Below, piece after piece: positions 34,520 through 47,786 of a stretch of DNA of 64,000 nucleotides (position 1 is the stretch's first letter; the number at the start of each line of letters is the position of its first letter). The notes beneath the pieces were generated by a model. The model worked only from the letters and a program-made list of their open reading frames with translations, did no database searches and was not told the origin of the DNA. The translations under genes were made by a program, and so were the position numbers. This DNA comes from Eucalyptus grandis. Lineage: Eukaryota > Streptophyta > Magnoliopsida > Myrtales > Myrtaceae. The stretch lies in the NCBI RefSeq assembly GCF_016545825.1, contig NC_052622.1:439001-503000 (forward strand). Reading direction: 5' to 3'.

Positions 34520-36716
34520 GATTGCACGACTTGCAGAGCTTGAAGGAGAAGAAGAGAAAGAAAAGAATTTTAAAAAAAAAATTATTTGGATTAGAAATTT
34601 GAGAACAATACCAAACCTCTACAAGTGCCTTGGATGATGATAGTTATTGTAATTCATTCTTTGATGGCAAATGGAAGTTGACTAAAAGGTTCCATGGTAG
34701 TGGCAAGAAGACAGCTCTCTACACCATGCAAGGCGGCTTGATTAAAGAAGAGGTAAATGCGGTGGAGGATTCCTGGTTGATTTATGGCATATGAGGTTGG
34801 GTCATCTTAGCAAGAAAGGACTTAAAACTCTTGTTAGAAAGAACCTTTTACCTTTGAAAGAGAAAAATCTAAAAGGAATGCACTCATTCAATACGGTAAG
34901 CAACATAGATTCTCATTTGAGTTCCTCTCCTACGGGAAATTAAATGTACTTGATTTAGTTCCGATGTTTGTTGTATGGATGCTAGAACTCTTGGAGGTGC
35001 ATTATACTTTGTGACATTTATTGATGACTCGCTCCAGAAAAGTGTGGGCTATTGCTTTGAAATCTAAAGATCGGGTACTTGAGGCTTTCAAGCATTTCAT
35101 GTCAATGTGGAAAGAGAAACCGGAAGAAGCTGAAATGTGTTCGGCATTGACGGTGGTGAATATAGAGGCCCATTTGAACACTATGTGCAAGGATTATGGT
35201 ATCAAGCTTGAGAAGCTGTTCAAAAACACCAAAGATAATGGAGTGGCAGAGAGAATGAACCGGACAATTAATGATCGAATTCGTGTATGCTTTCTCATGC
35301 ATGGTTACCTAAGTCATTTTGGGGTGAAGCGATGAGAACAGCAAAGATACTCTGATAAATCTTTCTCCATCGGTTCCTCTTAAGGGGATGTTGCAAGAGT
35401 TTGGAGTGGCAAAGATGTTTCCTACAACCATCTAAAAGTGTTCGGTTGTAGGGCATTTGTGCATGTTCCAAGAGATGAAAGATCCAAGCTTGATGACAAG
35501 TCTAAACAATGCATTTTCTTAAGTTATGGACATAAAGAGTTTACTGCTTTCTGGTTATGGGATCCAGTGCAAAGAAAGTCATTAGAAGTCGAGATGGGTG
35601 TTTTGTGAGTCAAACTATCAAGACATTGAAAGGTGAGAGATCAAGAATACAGCTCAACGTTGATTAGTTTCAACCCAAATCCTTCTAATGTTGATAGAAA
35701 TTATGGGGGAGAAGTGCAAGGAAGTCATGAAGATGGTGAGTCCCCTCACATAATGTTGATTCTTCAGCTAACACAAGTGAAATGGCTGAGGAAGAGCAAT
35801 TTATCCTACCTCAAGTTAGAAGATCCGAAAGAGAGCGTAGGCCTTCTCAAAAATTTGCCATATGAGTATGTGTTGCTCACTACCCATGCAGGAGCGAAAC
35901 TGAAGAGGCTATATCATGATGTGAAAGAAAGAATGAGTGGCATGAAGCCATGCAAGAAGCTTAAATCCTTGCATGAGAACCACACATTTGAATTGGTGAG
36001 GTTGCCTCGGGGGTAAGAGAACACTCACAAATAAGTGGGTGTATAAGTTGAAGACGGAAGAAAATAGTTTATAACCACGATACAAGGCTAGACTTGTTGT
36101 GAAGGGCTTTCGTCAAAAGAAGGACATAGACTTTGAAGAGATTTTCACCGGTTGTAAAGATGTCTTCTATTCCGAGTTGTTCTTGGGTTGGCCGCGGTTT
36201 AAATTTAGAAATTGAACAACTTGATGTAAAGACGGCTTTTCTTCATGGAGACCTAGAAGAGGAGATATATATGGAGCAACCAGAAGGTTTGAAGTTGAAG
36301 GCAAGGAGCACCTTGTATGTAGATGAAGGAAAAGCTTATATGGTCTCAAGCAAGCGCCCTAGGCAATGGTATATGAAGTTTGAGGTCATTCATGGAAGAA
36401 CAAGGATACGGTAAGACAAATTCGATTCTTGTGTTTTTATGAAAAATTCTCAAATAATGATTTTCTTTATTCTCCTACTTTATGTGGATGATATGTTGAT
36501 TGTTGGGCATGATGCCAAGAAAATCAAGAGTTTGAAAAATGAGTTGAGTAAAGCTTTTGGCAATGAAAAACCTAGGCCTGGCTAAGCAAATCTTAGGCAT
36601 GAGAATTACTCGTGATGATTGCACGACCTGCAGAGCTTGAAGGAGAAGAAGATAAAGAAAATAATTTTTTAAAAAAAAAAATTATTTGGATTAGAAATTT
36701 CAGAACAATACCAAAC
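34520..36716 (+). mobile_element. Decayed Ty1/copia pol fragment between two direct repeats
   Basis: Direct repeats at 34520-34616 and 36617-36716 (about 97-100 bp, over 90% alike; GATTGCACGAC.TGCAGAGCTTG) flank 2.0 kb of copia coding remains. In order: GAG-pre-integrase (about 34700-34870), integrase core (FIDD and KVWAIALKSKDRVLEAF near 35020-35100; DNGVAERMNRTI at 35235-35270), then reverse transcriptase (NKWVYKLKTEE near 36030; LDVKTAFLHGDLEEEIYMEQ at 36220-36280; LYVDDMLIVG at 36479-36508). Many stops and frame changes break it; RNase H is absent and no LTR, primer site or purine tract is present. The direct repeats are not LTRs: they resemble an arm of fold-back element B, and B-type arm sequence continues to about 36862. 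Confidence 0.75.
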
Positions 36717-36862
36717 GCATTCTATTCTGGGAATTTAAATTTTGAATAGTTACTAGACGACTTAAAATATTTAGAAATTTTTCCTGAAAATAGAATAAGA
36801 ATGAACCATTTCTGATTAGAAATTATTCTCGAAAACATAAGTGTTATCAAATGCACCCTTAT
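36717..36862. mobile_element. Outer arm of a B-type fold-back element
   Basis: It runs on from the second direct repeat and ends GTTATCAAATGCACCC, the same terminus as element B at 11.7 kb. The matching left half is not present upstream of 34520. Confidence 0.5.
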
Positions 36863-36971
36863 TGTCTCACTTAGTCTTTGATGTCTCTAGTTAATCATGA
36901 AGTGACAATCTATTTGCATTAGTATCTACACGGTGTGCCTTGCAATAATCAAGTGTTGAGCAATTGTAAAG

Positions 36972-36990
36972 AAATACACACACACACACA
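36972..36990. repeat. (CA)n microsatellite
   Basis: Nine ACs in a row in AT-rich sequence. Confidence 0.85.
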
Positions 36991-37129
36991 TAGTTGAATC
37001 TTATTTTCATTCAAAAATTTAAGTCAATGAATTATGGGTTAAGTAGTATTTATTAACTACTCTACATCATATTAATGATCCGATATGAGACTCTTCTAAC
37101 CTAATTTACAAATGCATCTTAACAATAAC

Positions 37130-37600
37130 AATGAATGCTAGGGGACGCTGAGGCCTCACCTCGTCGACCGAGCCTCGCTCGGCTAGGTGAGCCTCGCTGG
37201 TGGCGGGGAGACCCGCCTCTCCAATGGCTGGGCGAGCTCATCGGACCTCGCCCTGGCCTGGCGAGCCTCCAACGAGCTTGCCGAACCTCGCCCAACTGGT
37301 CGCCGGCACAACCAACAACGGTGGACGGCAGATGGTGACAGCGGTGGTAGTTGAAGAAGAAGAAAGAGGGAAGAAGAACAAGAAAAAAGAAAAAAGAGAG
37401 AAAATAAGTTGGTTGATTCCAGAATTGTTAGGAAAACAGATAATCAAGTTTTTTTTACTTCTCAATTTCGTTCCAAATCTACTTTTGGGAAAAAGAATAA
37501 AAATTTGTTTTCGGGAACAAAAATTTTATTAAACAAATTTATTTTTCAAATTTACTCTCAGATTCAAAAGAATATAAGTTATTACTATTCTTAGACAACG
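37130..37600. mobile_element. Partial GC-core fold-back element G
   Basis: GC-rich words (GAGCCTCGCTCGGCTAGGTG, GCCTGGCGAGCCTCC) followed by a purine-rich run and an AAATTTGTTTTCGGGAAC arm, as in elements B and D. The left arm is not clear. Confidence 0.4.
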
Positions 37601-39700
37601 GGGATTTAAGAATCAACATTGGGGTTTTTGTGCCCAACCATAAAATTTTAAGTCGAAGCGTCAATATCTAGTTATATATTGAAAAATGATTTTTGATTTT
37701 TTTAAAAAGAAAACCATTTTGCTAAATTTAAGTATAGGTTTTTTGTTAATCAGGAAAAGATTTTTTATTGACTCTAGAAAATGAAAAATAATAATTTTTT
37801 TTGCAAAATAAACAAAATCTTATTGTCTTTTTTTTTTATTTTGGCCAATGAATTTCAGTTTTTTGTTAAAAAGAAGTTCCTTGTGAGGCCTATATTGATG
37901 CCCGTGCGAGCGCAAATGTACGAAGAGAAAAGGACATGGCATGGAATATTGCACACTTTGGACCAAATCCATCTAAACCTGTTCATTGTGCGGGCCATCC
38001 AACTTCCACGATTTCGTCCTAAGAATCAACTCCAACGTACGCGACGAATTCACATTAATTGAGTTGGCTTGGCTGTTGCGTCTGCCTGGACCAGAGTTCT
38101 CCACTTGGACGCAACTTCCTCAACTTGTCCACTTGATGCCCCGGTAACCCCAAAGCCCCGAAACAAGCACTTCTACCTAACCTCATCAATGCAATAAATT
38201 GACGTCAACGGATCAGAGGATTTGGATATTTAGGCCAAAATAACTCAAAGGACGCATGCCTTTTTCTAATAATATCTATCAAACTACTTCATCATACACT
38301 TCGCAATGCTAGAAAATACTGACACTCTTTGGGAGCCTTCATACCGTATCTAACACGCGGTCAACAGGTGTTAAAAAATACAACATGTGATCAACTCTCC
38401 CAACATACGAGTCTAAAATTCCGACACATGGGGAGTTAATTTTAAAAATTGTCAAAAAAATGAGGGTTATAATATTATAATAATAATAATAATAATAAAA
38501 GAAAATAAGAAAACCTAGTCTTATCTTCTCTTCTTATTCTCACTTTCTGTGATTCACGATTTTTAATATTAATTTATTCTAAGCTTTTTATTATTATTTA
38601 TTTATTTATGCATTTGAATCAAATTAATTTTCATACATATATATAAAAATATATATTTAATATATAACGTGTCATAACATGTCGAAATTTTTTATTTTTT
38701 TAAAAAATAATATGTCAATATATCGTGTCGCGTCATGTCATGTTATGTATTGATGTCGGTGTCGGCGCTAGATGTTGAGTTATATACAGGGATGAGAAAT
38801 TACTTGCTATCAACTTTGAATCATCAAGTGGAAGGAAGAAGAAAAGAGGCGGAGTGATTTGGAAAATCCAGATCACTATGATAAATGGTCTGTCTCGAAA
38901 AGTCACGAGTCTGCAAAATTCAACGGAGTCTTTAAGACGCGAGTCGACGTTGACGGGGGTCGCTTCACCTGGTCATTCTCCATGAACATTAACCTCCACT
39001 TGCAGGTTTGCTCAAAAAAAAAAAAAAACCTCCACTTGCAGGTTGTGATATCAATGCAAGGAAAGGAGATATTTCTCTGCATCTCTCATGCGACAACCGT
39101 GGATATTTTGGCTTTGATCATCTTGAGCAAAAGTCAGCATTCGGATTAATGTTTTTGTCTTTCGTTTCAGCTTGAGCTAATTTATCTCTCTCTCATGCAA
39201 AGTTACGAACAAGCTGAATGTCTTGGCATCTACTCGTTAGGACCTCCATGTTGTTTCCTCCTCTTAGACAATACGCGGAAGTCAGAAACATTAGTCGCGG
39301 CAAGCGTTCGTGTTAGTCGTTGAGTATAACATACTTGTATCTCCTCCATTTCGATGGAGATTTTTTTTTTTACATTCAAGTTCACTTAATTTGACTGGTA
39401 GAACAGAAACCCCGCCATCATGCAATGGAGATTGCCAAATTAGGAAAAGAAAACAGCGATTTGTCAATGCCTCGCTTTATGCAGCAATGCCAATTGCCAA
39501 CCGGACGAGAGATGTGCTCGATGCAACTTGATAGGATATGTCCATTTCGTTCCATTGCTCTCAATCGTGTTTGCTTAACACTGCAATTATGAGGACGTCT
39601 CCGGGCGAAGATCGTGACAGGAGGAACAGACAATTGTTTACTCGGGGAGTTGCTCGTTGGGCCATCCAGCAAACAACTTGCAGCAACTTGCCACGATTTC
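37600..39700. other. Intergenic
   Basis: AT-rich, with a TAA microsatellite at about 38474-38500. CCTCCACTTGCAGGTT is duplicated at about 38993 and 39031 with an A-run between. No gene seen. Confidence 0.4.
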
Positions 39701-40006
39701 TCTCTTATAAAGACAAAAAAGGGACGGCGAATGATTCCCAGCGCACACGTATACTGCGGGCCCAAATCCGACTCCTTTCTCTTTGCAATAGTGAGAGGAT
39801 AAGATCGGTTCACGTAAGAAACCAGGACAGGAACTTAATTCAGTTGTGACCCGCCATCTGAGGCCGACCCGAAATTAGCACATTTAATACACCGAAGTCC
39901 CCTAGAGCGACCTGATTCATTTGCCTGTTGCAAAACGGTGGTTCTTCACCTATTTGTACGTAAACAATCCCGTATTGACTACGGAGTGATCTACTCAAGC
40001 TTCCTC

Positions 40007-40633
40007 ATGGATTCTTCTTTCTCCGAAATGGCCGAACTTGATGAATCTTCCACTTTGGAACTCATCACGCAGTATCTCTTAGAAGACTCTATCAACCTCG
40101 CTCAACTCCAACCGGTGAAAACAGAGAACCTGTTTCTTGATCCAGGACCAGACTCGCCAGATTCAGATCATCCCACCTGGCAAGACCTGGAGACACCAAA
40201 TCTTGAGATTAAAGCCGAGCCCATCACCTTGGAATCTCCAGAGTCGGAGTTGGGGTCGCCGGAGAAGAATCAGGACGAGGCTGGCTCCGCGGCCAAGGCA
40301 AGTTACAGAGGGGTTCGGCGAAGACCATGGGGAAAATATGCTGCGGAGATACGGGACCCGACACGTAAAGGGAGCCGGGTCTGGTTAGGGACCTACGACA
40401 CGGACGTAGATGCTGCCAAGGCTTACGATTGCGCCGCTTTCAAGATGAGAGGCCGGAAAGCCATACTGAATTTCCCTCTGGAGGCAGGAAAGTCGGCCCC
40501 ACCGCCGAATCCGGGGCGCAAGAGGAGGAGGGTGGCGGTGAAGAAAGAGGAGTCAAAAGAGAATGTAGAAGATTGGCCGATTGAGATGCTGGCGCAGGCG
40601 GAGAGGGGTGAAGATGAGTGGACACAGTGTTGA
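40007..40633 (+). CDS. AP2/ERF transcription factor, group IX-like, short form
   Basis: Single exon, 208 aa from ATG 40007 ([20 protein letters not shown]). One AP2 domain at about 100-157 ([51 protein letters not shown]), ERF-type rather than DREB-type. The [10 protein letters not shown] element near the N-terminus is shared with the ERF at 32.5 kb, and EIKAEP follows at 67-72. [13 protein letters not shown] is a likely nuclear signal. The C-terminus ends [19 protein letters not shown] and lacks the Ser-Pro sites of its neighbour. A TATA-like CTTATAAAG lies near 39707. In-frame sequence upstream to 39938 is open, but the 40007 ATG fits family N-termini. Confidence 0.92.
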   Translation: MDSSFSEMAELDESSTLELITQYLLEDSINLAQLQPVKTENLFLDPGPDSPDSDHPTWQDLETPNLEIKAEPITLESPESELGSPEKNQDEAGSAAKASYRGVRRRPWGKYAAEIRDPTRKGSRVWLGTYDTDVDAAKAYDCAAFKMRGRKAILNFPLEAGKSAPPPNPGRKRRRVAVKKEESKENVEDWPIEMLAQAERGEDEWTQC

Positions 40634-41995
40634 CTCCGAGCAACTATCGTTGGTAACTAGGACAAAGTTATGTCCACATACTAAACAGTTGTCATGTGTC
40701 CATCTTAGACAGTAGAACGTCAAAATTAGCTCAATGGCTACTATATGATATGATATGATGATACCAAATATCTGTGTTAACACGTCCCCAAAGTCATCGT
40801 GACACCAGCAAGAGGGGAAGAGTGAGGGACATAAGGCGACCAAGTCAAGGAGGCACAATTGAAAAGTGCGGGTAATCGTGTAAAAATATCGGTTTGTAGT
40901 GCTTTCCATGACCAGTGCAGGACAAGCGACCGAGAGAACGGGGCATAATCCAAATGGAGGAAGTCCGAGGGTCATGAAACTTTATCTGTTCAAGGGTGTA
41001 TTATCTGTCCTTTTTATTCTAACCATGCTAGCTGTTGCATATGAACTGTAAATATATCAGTATATATCAGTTTATTCTGCAAGGGTAGTGAAAACTTCCC
41101 AATTTCATTGAAAAATCATCTGCTCCCGAGTAGGCCCACTACAGGTCACCTAGAACTCACTCCAGACATCACATCTGAAATGGCCATTCGAAGCGACCAA
41201 AAACTGAGCAACACCCAAAAACGACTCTCAGACTAAATGGAGGAATGAGAACGGAGTACACACGCTAAAGTAGGATTAAGTTTCAGTTTTCCCTGCAACA
41301 CGTTATGAAGAAAAAGACCCGCGCATATACGTGCCCATACTAGTTATGCAGCTGCCTGTGCCAGAAAAGTAACCAATACGAAAGATGTCACAAACCTACT
41401 TCGTTTTCCTTTTCGCTGGCGTGATCAGAGATCAAGCCATTACGGTATGTCCTTATCAAGCCAGCCATACACGCTCCAATACATGTGAACAATGTGTGCA
41501 CAACATATGCTGATTAGGTTTTGTAAAGTGTTTCGTCAAGTTTAATGGAGACTCAAATAGCAGAATTTAGGGGACTAACATGCAGAAACGGGCAACAATT
41601 GCTGTTAGCAAGAGTCTCAGCTAAATGCCAACTAGTAGCATTAGTAGCACACCCATACTACGCATGGTTTAGAAATTTATAAGCTTTTGTTATTTTGCTT
41701 AACAACTTAGAACACATTTCCTACTTTCTGGTCTATCTTATTTGAGTTTGTTCTTTTTCCTTCCAAAGGCTCATCAACTATAGTAGTGGCAAAGTTAAAA
41801 GTGTTATTCTTGAGAACTAAAATAAATGTTTTTTTTTGTTTATTACTTCACATTAAAGCAGCACTGCCTGCACCTACCCAACGAGATGACATGCAAGATC
41901 CCTACGTTTTCCTCAAAGTCTCAAACTGCTGAAGCAGAAGAAACCCTGATGTAAGAGTTTCCCATATCATGCAGGCAAGCTCTATACACAGCACT

Positions 41996-42043
<48 letters not shown>

Positions 42044-42354
42044 TAAATGCTTGACATAGAATATGATACCCTAAGTCAAGCAGATTACTGCTCGTTATTG
42101 CATTACATTCGACAGCATTTCCTCATCACTGTTAAAGACAGAATGAATAAAGTGATTTAGTAGGGATTCATCATTAATAATAGTTGCCGATGCTCTTATA
42201 TGATCAGCGACCATTGGTACCGAAAAACCACATTGCTCCAATCTGAAGATGTTAAACTTCTCAGAACCAGATCTCTGAAGCATGATGGGTGGTAATTTAC
42301 CAACAAGAGTTGAGTTTCCTGCTATTGGAGCACTTTCCATAACAGCAACACACC
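40634..42354. other. Intergenic between ERF and lipase, with (GA)n
   Basis: A 41-bp GA microsatellite occupies 41999-42039. On the minus strand an 81-codon frame (42340-42095) begins 15 bases after the lipase stop; it lies in the presumed 3' UTR and I do not call it a gene. Confidence 0.5.
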
Positions 42355-45300
42355 TTAAGTAAGGAAATGATCGATTATATGCCGGATGACGTCTTCACCC
42401 TCCATGTGCATATTGTGATCTTTGACCTGTTAAATACCAGTCAAAATCAGTGCCCTTTAAAAATACGTTAAGAGTAAAATATGAAAAAACATAGATTTAA
42501 CACAATATATTTCCCCAGTACGAAAAAACTATCCACATATGCCAGAAGTCATAATCAGTTCGGATCATCAGGAAATAAGACCCCAAACAATATACTAACA
42601 CAATCAGCACCGAAGCATTTGCTTTTCCTTTTCATTCTCAAACTCCAGATATTCAAAATTTGAAGAAATAATTCGCAATTGTAATAAAAGAGAAGATTAA
42701 TTGTTAACAAATCAACTAGCCATTGTCTTCCTCCTCTGAACAGCCTTTGTTGATGAGGTAAGCTCACACAGACTAATCTATGAAGGTTCGTAAATGTGTT
42801 TCCAATCCCTCACGAAGTAAGATTGGTATATTTCTAGAATAATCTTAAATGCACTGGCAAGTTCACTAAGTTTGCTTTGCCACCAGCATTTGTTAAAACC
42901 AGATGAAATCTCATTCTTTCAGAAAGCAAGGCAGCGATTTTAGCTATGATCATGCTGCATTATCGGTATATCCTAAGAATCACAAGCCATTTATTCTTCT
43001 TTTTTTCACAATCTTGAATTGCATTAATGCACCGAAGTGATCTTATCTGCTGCATTAACTCATAAAAGATGCTGGAAAGTGAGCGTTAGTTTCTCAACCA
43101 CAGAGACTTCTAAGAAAACGTGAGAGAGAGAGAGAGCACGGAGGTGGATGGATAGCTACCTGGATAATACTATGGGCTGCAAACCACTGCCAGCTGCTGT
43201 GAAAGCTAACATCTACTTTATCCCAAGACACACGAGAAAGGCTGGTCACTAGTGCTTCTGCAAAACATATATGGATAGAATGAATAGAAAACCACTTGAA
43301 AACACTTATTTTGGCACAAGGGCATGTCAAAGCACTGTATGCAGAAAAATGACATAAGAACAATGAGATGGTAAAGCATCAGCTCTGCTACCTGGAAAAC
43401 TAGAGAAGAAGATTCTAATGTTTACAATCTTGCTGAATTTCAAAGACACACCTTCTAACTTGTCAGCTCCATCATTTTCACCTAGTACAGGTTCGCTTTG
43501 TTCAGTATCATTGGCCTTGCAATGCTCTTCGTAAACAATATGAGGATACTTTTCGTTGAGAGAGCTTTGCCACTAAAATCCCAAGAAAAACAGTTCAGAA
43601 ATAACATTGAATTACGTGAACCATGATAAAAGAAGAAAAATTAAGGTGCTACCTTTGGCAGTTCAGTAATACGTCGTATCGATGATGTTCTCCATCCAAC
43701 AATATCTTGAAGGATTATCTGTCATGGACAACATTAGAAATAGCTGCAACATTGGACATGGCATGATGCAAATAGGAAGAAATATGCTGTTTTCACTTAT
43801 TGACATGAATTAACACATCTTTGCCTTAACTCAATCATGCCCTAATTGAAGCGATAATCTAAAGAAAGTATCGAATAACAACTTCTATTAACAGGATACG
43901 GTCACAGCCTGCATTTGAATATAAGACCCGACGCCTGAAGGTGCCTAATGCAGACCTGCAAAGGGAAAAAGAGGGGGAGAGTTGGCAACCATTTGGAGAA
44001 TTGACATTTCAACTTTGGAATGATTGGATGGTACACCTCAAGTACAATCAGCTTAAACAAGGATAAGTACAATGTGACATACATGAAAGGGTAATCGCTG
44101 AAGTCATCCACCATGCGGCGAAGTAATGGAGGCTTTCCTTCATCTTCATCAGTGAGAAAAAGATGGCAACCTGTTCTTCTAAATATCCAGTGAATAACAA
44201 GAGTGGCTACTTTCTCAATGGCGGTCAATCCAAAAAGAAATGGCACCTGTCAGAACAGAGTCCACTCAAAAAACACCAAGTGAGGAATTTGAGCTGACAA
44301 AAAGAAAGATAGCAATTGCAGGAACGGTTATGATGGTAAATTATCAAGCAGTTCCCAAACTCTGAGCAGTCTTAGCTGTCATAATATCCAGGTTTATACA
44401 TCCATGTGTCATTTGTCAATTGTTTGTAGATATACGATTGCTAACCAGACTGCAGATGAAACTAATTTGTGCATATCAACTCAGCAAATATATTTAAAAA
44501 TTAGTATCTGGACAAACTGAAACCTGTTCAAGGTAGATGACAATCCTTAGGGGCTAGAAACTTCAAAAATCTATATACAGAATTTACTTTTGAAGTCTCT
44601 ATGAGAAACTTAAGAAAGTGGTAAAAACCAAGTGAAGGAGAGCAAGCATATCTAGAGAGCCTCTTAAGCACTTCAAGTTTGTCCTTCAGCAACCAGAAAA
44701 GTTCTCTGTTTCCCCCCATGCAACAGGTTCTTATCACAACATGCCCTTAAAAGCCACCAATGAAAACATGGAACAGAATATTCTCAAATCTAACAAATCC
44801 CACATACTCAGGCTTGAAGGCTTAGGTTAGGGTCAAATAGAAGAAACTCAAGGAGTCAGTGGGAAAATTAAGTCTTCCATGTTATTGATCTACAAGTACC
44901 ATATATTATAGCAACAATTTCTGTGATTCCAACGGCTCCTTACTCCTTGACACTTGTTCTCAATCCTTCGGAAGGCCCTTCTCCTCTGAATTATTCATCC
45001 AATTGACATTACCCAAAAAACGGCTGACCAGAGAAAAGTCGCAATTTTATGCTTGAAAATTAAATGAAGACAAAAAAGTTGCTTCTCATTGAAACGAGCT
45101 GATACAGAATTCTCATGACATCTTCATCAATACATTATAATGCCAGAAAATTGAAGAAAAAGGATGTAGTTCAACAATGAAGAAACAAAATACCTGCTTA
45201 TTACCCCGTGAACCAAGATGAGGTGTAGCAACAGTGACAAAATTAATTGCCTCCAGACCACCTATGGTACCCCTAGATTCCTCCACCACTTTTTTATCTG

Positions 45301-47786
45301 ACAAATCTTCCAGGGTTTTCGTCTTAGCTGGTCTATACAGCTTTCCTATAGCATATCTTGCAACTAACCCTCCCACGGAATGGGCAATAAAAGAGATCTT
45401 ACGGATATTTGGTTTCCTATCAATCACTTCAAGAACCTGACAACAAATGGCAATAAAGGGCAATGCATTACTCTATAAATTATTTCAAAAAAAGATTGCC
45501 AAGCAATGAAAAACAAGTAATCAAGAAGAATTGGAATCAGATTTAAAAGAAAAAACCTCCTTGGCCAAACGGTCACCCATCACGTCAACACCATCTAGTG
45601 TCAACTTAGCCACATTGCGTTCACTACCTGAAATCATGTAAACAATTGAAGATCGGGGAAAAGGCTGACAGCCCACTAGAGTCAAGTCAACGATGTGGAA
45701 AGAAAAGAATATAGAACCATAAGCCTACAGAACAGTTATGATGTAAATGTCCATGATACTACGTCAAAACTCAAAAGTTAAGAATCTACCACAATGTTTT
45801 GCTTACAACCACCCTTCACGAAGCTCAGAAGAAAACAAAGAATTATGGGTGGTTTCTTTCTCAGCAGTGAAAATGCCATCCACAGGACATGGCATTTTTT
45901 GGAGAGATAATTACACTATGTTTGGGAACATTGCCCCCAGGGGAGGGGGGGGATGGAATGTGAACAGAAAGTATCACAAAATTTAAATTTTCCCTCCATT
46001 TTTCTCTCACAAACATTTCAAACTTACTCCAATTTTCCACCCAAATTTTCATCCCCTCCACGTTCTCTCTTTTCCCAAACATAGCCTCAAAGATTATTAA
46101 TATTACTGAGTGAACTCCTTCCGTAAGATGGAAATAATTCTTGCTTCTCTTTCAGATATGCATGAGGAATTCAAACGTGCAAAGAAATAAAGGCTGTAAA
46201 AAATTCAACGGAACAGTAACAAACAATGCAGGAAGATTACCATCAATCAGCGAGTAGATCCACTCATGCTATGCAGGATCCTAGCAGTTAATAGGAACCT
46301 TAGGAAGCAAAACCTTCTAACCTTCTCTAACCAGAAGAACAAACGACAAACCCAGGAAGAAGCAAGATAAAGAACTACGAAACTCTTTCAAACCAGTCTC
46401 AAGCGCAAAAACAAAAATAATGCTTTCATTAGGAGACCAGCAACCAAACTTAATATGATTTGCAAATTATGTATTTCTAGCCTAAATCAAGGCATGCAGC
46501 ACATTAGCATATATCAGTTTAACACAAGATGTTTACAATAGATGGAGATAGAAAAAGGATTCAAGAAATCAATCTTACAGTGAACAAATACTTTATCAGG
46601 GAGAGTTCTAACAAACTGCTCTGCCGCAAATTTCCAATCTGAGGCACTGCAAAGTATCACATACAGTTTAGCACTTCCAGATAGAAAATAATCTCACCAT
46701 TCTAGCCAAGAATTATTAATGTTTCACCTAGTCGTCTCATCTTATTCAAAACAATAAGGTTCAGTTTCCTAGGATTTACCTTTATTTACACAAAGCATTC
46801 TATGGATAGGCATTCTTCGAAGAACTTACTACCATCAGTTTTTGTAATCTCAAACCTAACCTATTCGTACTTAAATGAGAAAAACCACATTTTGCAGCTT
46901 AAAGAAGGTTGATGTTCGAGAAGCTGTAGCTGATTAACTTATTTCTATTACATGTATGACCCGTGATTTGGTCTTTGATCAGAGGATATGAAAGTAATCA
47001 CTTTGATCAGAGCTAGAGCACGTTAAAAAGAAAGGTCAGAAACATAAGTAGGGTTTTTTAAACAAATTATCCATGCGAAGATAGGCCTTATGCAGTCATT
47101 TGTATAATTAAAAAAAGAATGACATGGTGTAAGAAAACTATAATCCCTTCTTCACTCCTACATTTCATAAGTCACCCACAGGGGCGTAGATTCAGCACAT
47201 ACCCCCGCAAGCATATTGTTATGATGGCATTTCAAACAGAAGACAATTTGCAGATTGAGCCAGTTCTCAACGAAGGAAGAAAACGGGAAAGCTGCATAGA
47301 TTAGAAGGGAAAAGCTCCCAGTTCCAACTACGAAGCAAAGCCTTATAAGCCAACATAAAACGACTAGCGTCCCCGAAATTTCATGCCAGATATAATTTCT
47401 TCAAACACAAATGTTCGAGATGCACACGGCAACCAGCACAAAAAGTTCATAAAGGCGATGAGCGGGTTCTATCAAATCTGGCAGATAAAGGTAGGACCGA
47501 AAATCCGATCATCCGTCAGTCAAAGCAAGAACATTCGCAGACAAGGTCGATATTCCTGAAACCTAATTTCACGGAGACACGCCGCGAGATTTCACAGCAG
47601 GCTAACGTCGACGGCACAAATGAGCGAATGACGTTTTTGACTGACCGACCTTCCTAGAATCCCATTGACCATGACGACGAGGTGATCGGCGGAGGAAGAA
47701 TCGGAGTCCTTGCTACTCCAAACCTCCCTGCTCCCGTTCACGGACTCAGCCGAACACACTCCGTCCTCTACTTTTCCGTTCTCCAT
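42355..47786 (-). CDS. ROG1-type (DUF676) putative lipase, ten exons
   Basis: Exons, all in phase with GT-AG introns: 47786-47650, 46646-46579, 45627-45557, 45436-45194, 44246-44083, 43955-43900, 43705-43653, 43572-43452, 43257-43160, 42426-42355; 360 aa. An acidic N-terminus (MENGKVEDGVCSAESVNGS) precedes the alpha/beta-hydrolase fold: strand and oxyanion turn HLVVMVNGILGS, DWKFAAEQFV, then the nucleophile elbow ISFIAHSVGGLVARYAIG with Ser112. Later TVATPHLGSRG, YSNAGCDHIVGWRTSS (Asp246, likely acid) and DHNMHMEG (His341 or His344, likely base) complete the expected triad. The family resembles yeast ROG1/YDL109C; plant members are predicted lipid esterases with no settled substrate. No signal peptide. 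Introns are large (up to about 1 kb), and the third contains a MITE-free AT-rich stretch while the one between exons 2 and 3 carries a MITE. Confidence 0.9.
45916..46084. mobile_element. Intronic MITE with 13-bp terminal inverted repeats
   Basis: CTATGTTTGGGAA at the left end is the exact inverse of TTCCCAAACATAG at the right; the element is about 169 bp. It lies in the lipase intron between exons 2 and 3. No clear target duplication was seen, so the superfamily (hAT- or PIF-like) is open. Confidence 0.75.

Noticed and set aside
34520..36716. The 97-100 bp direct repeats as LTRs of the copia element
   Set aside because: No TG..CA ends, no primer site next to the left repeat, no purine tract before the right one, and the repeat resembles a fold-back arm.
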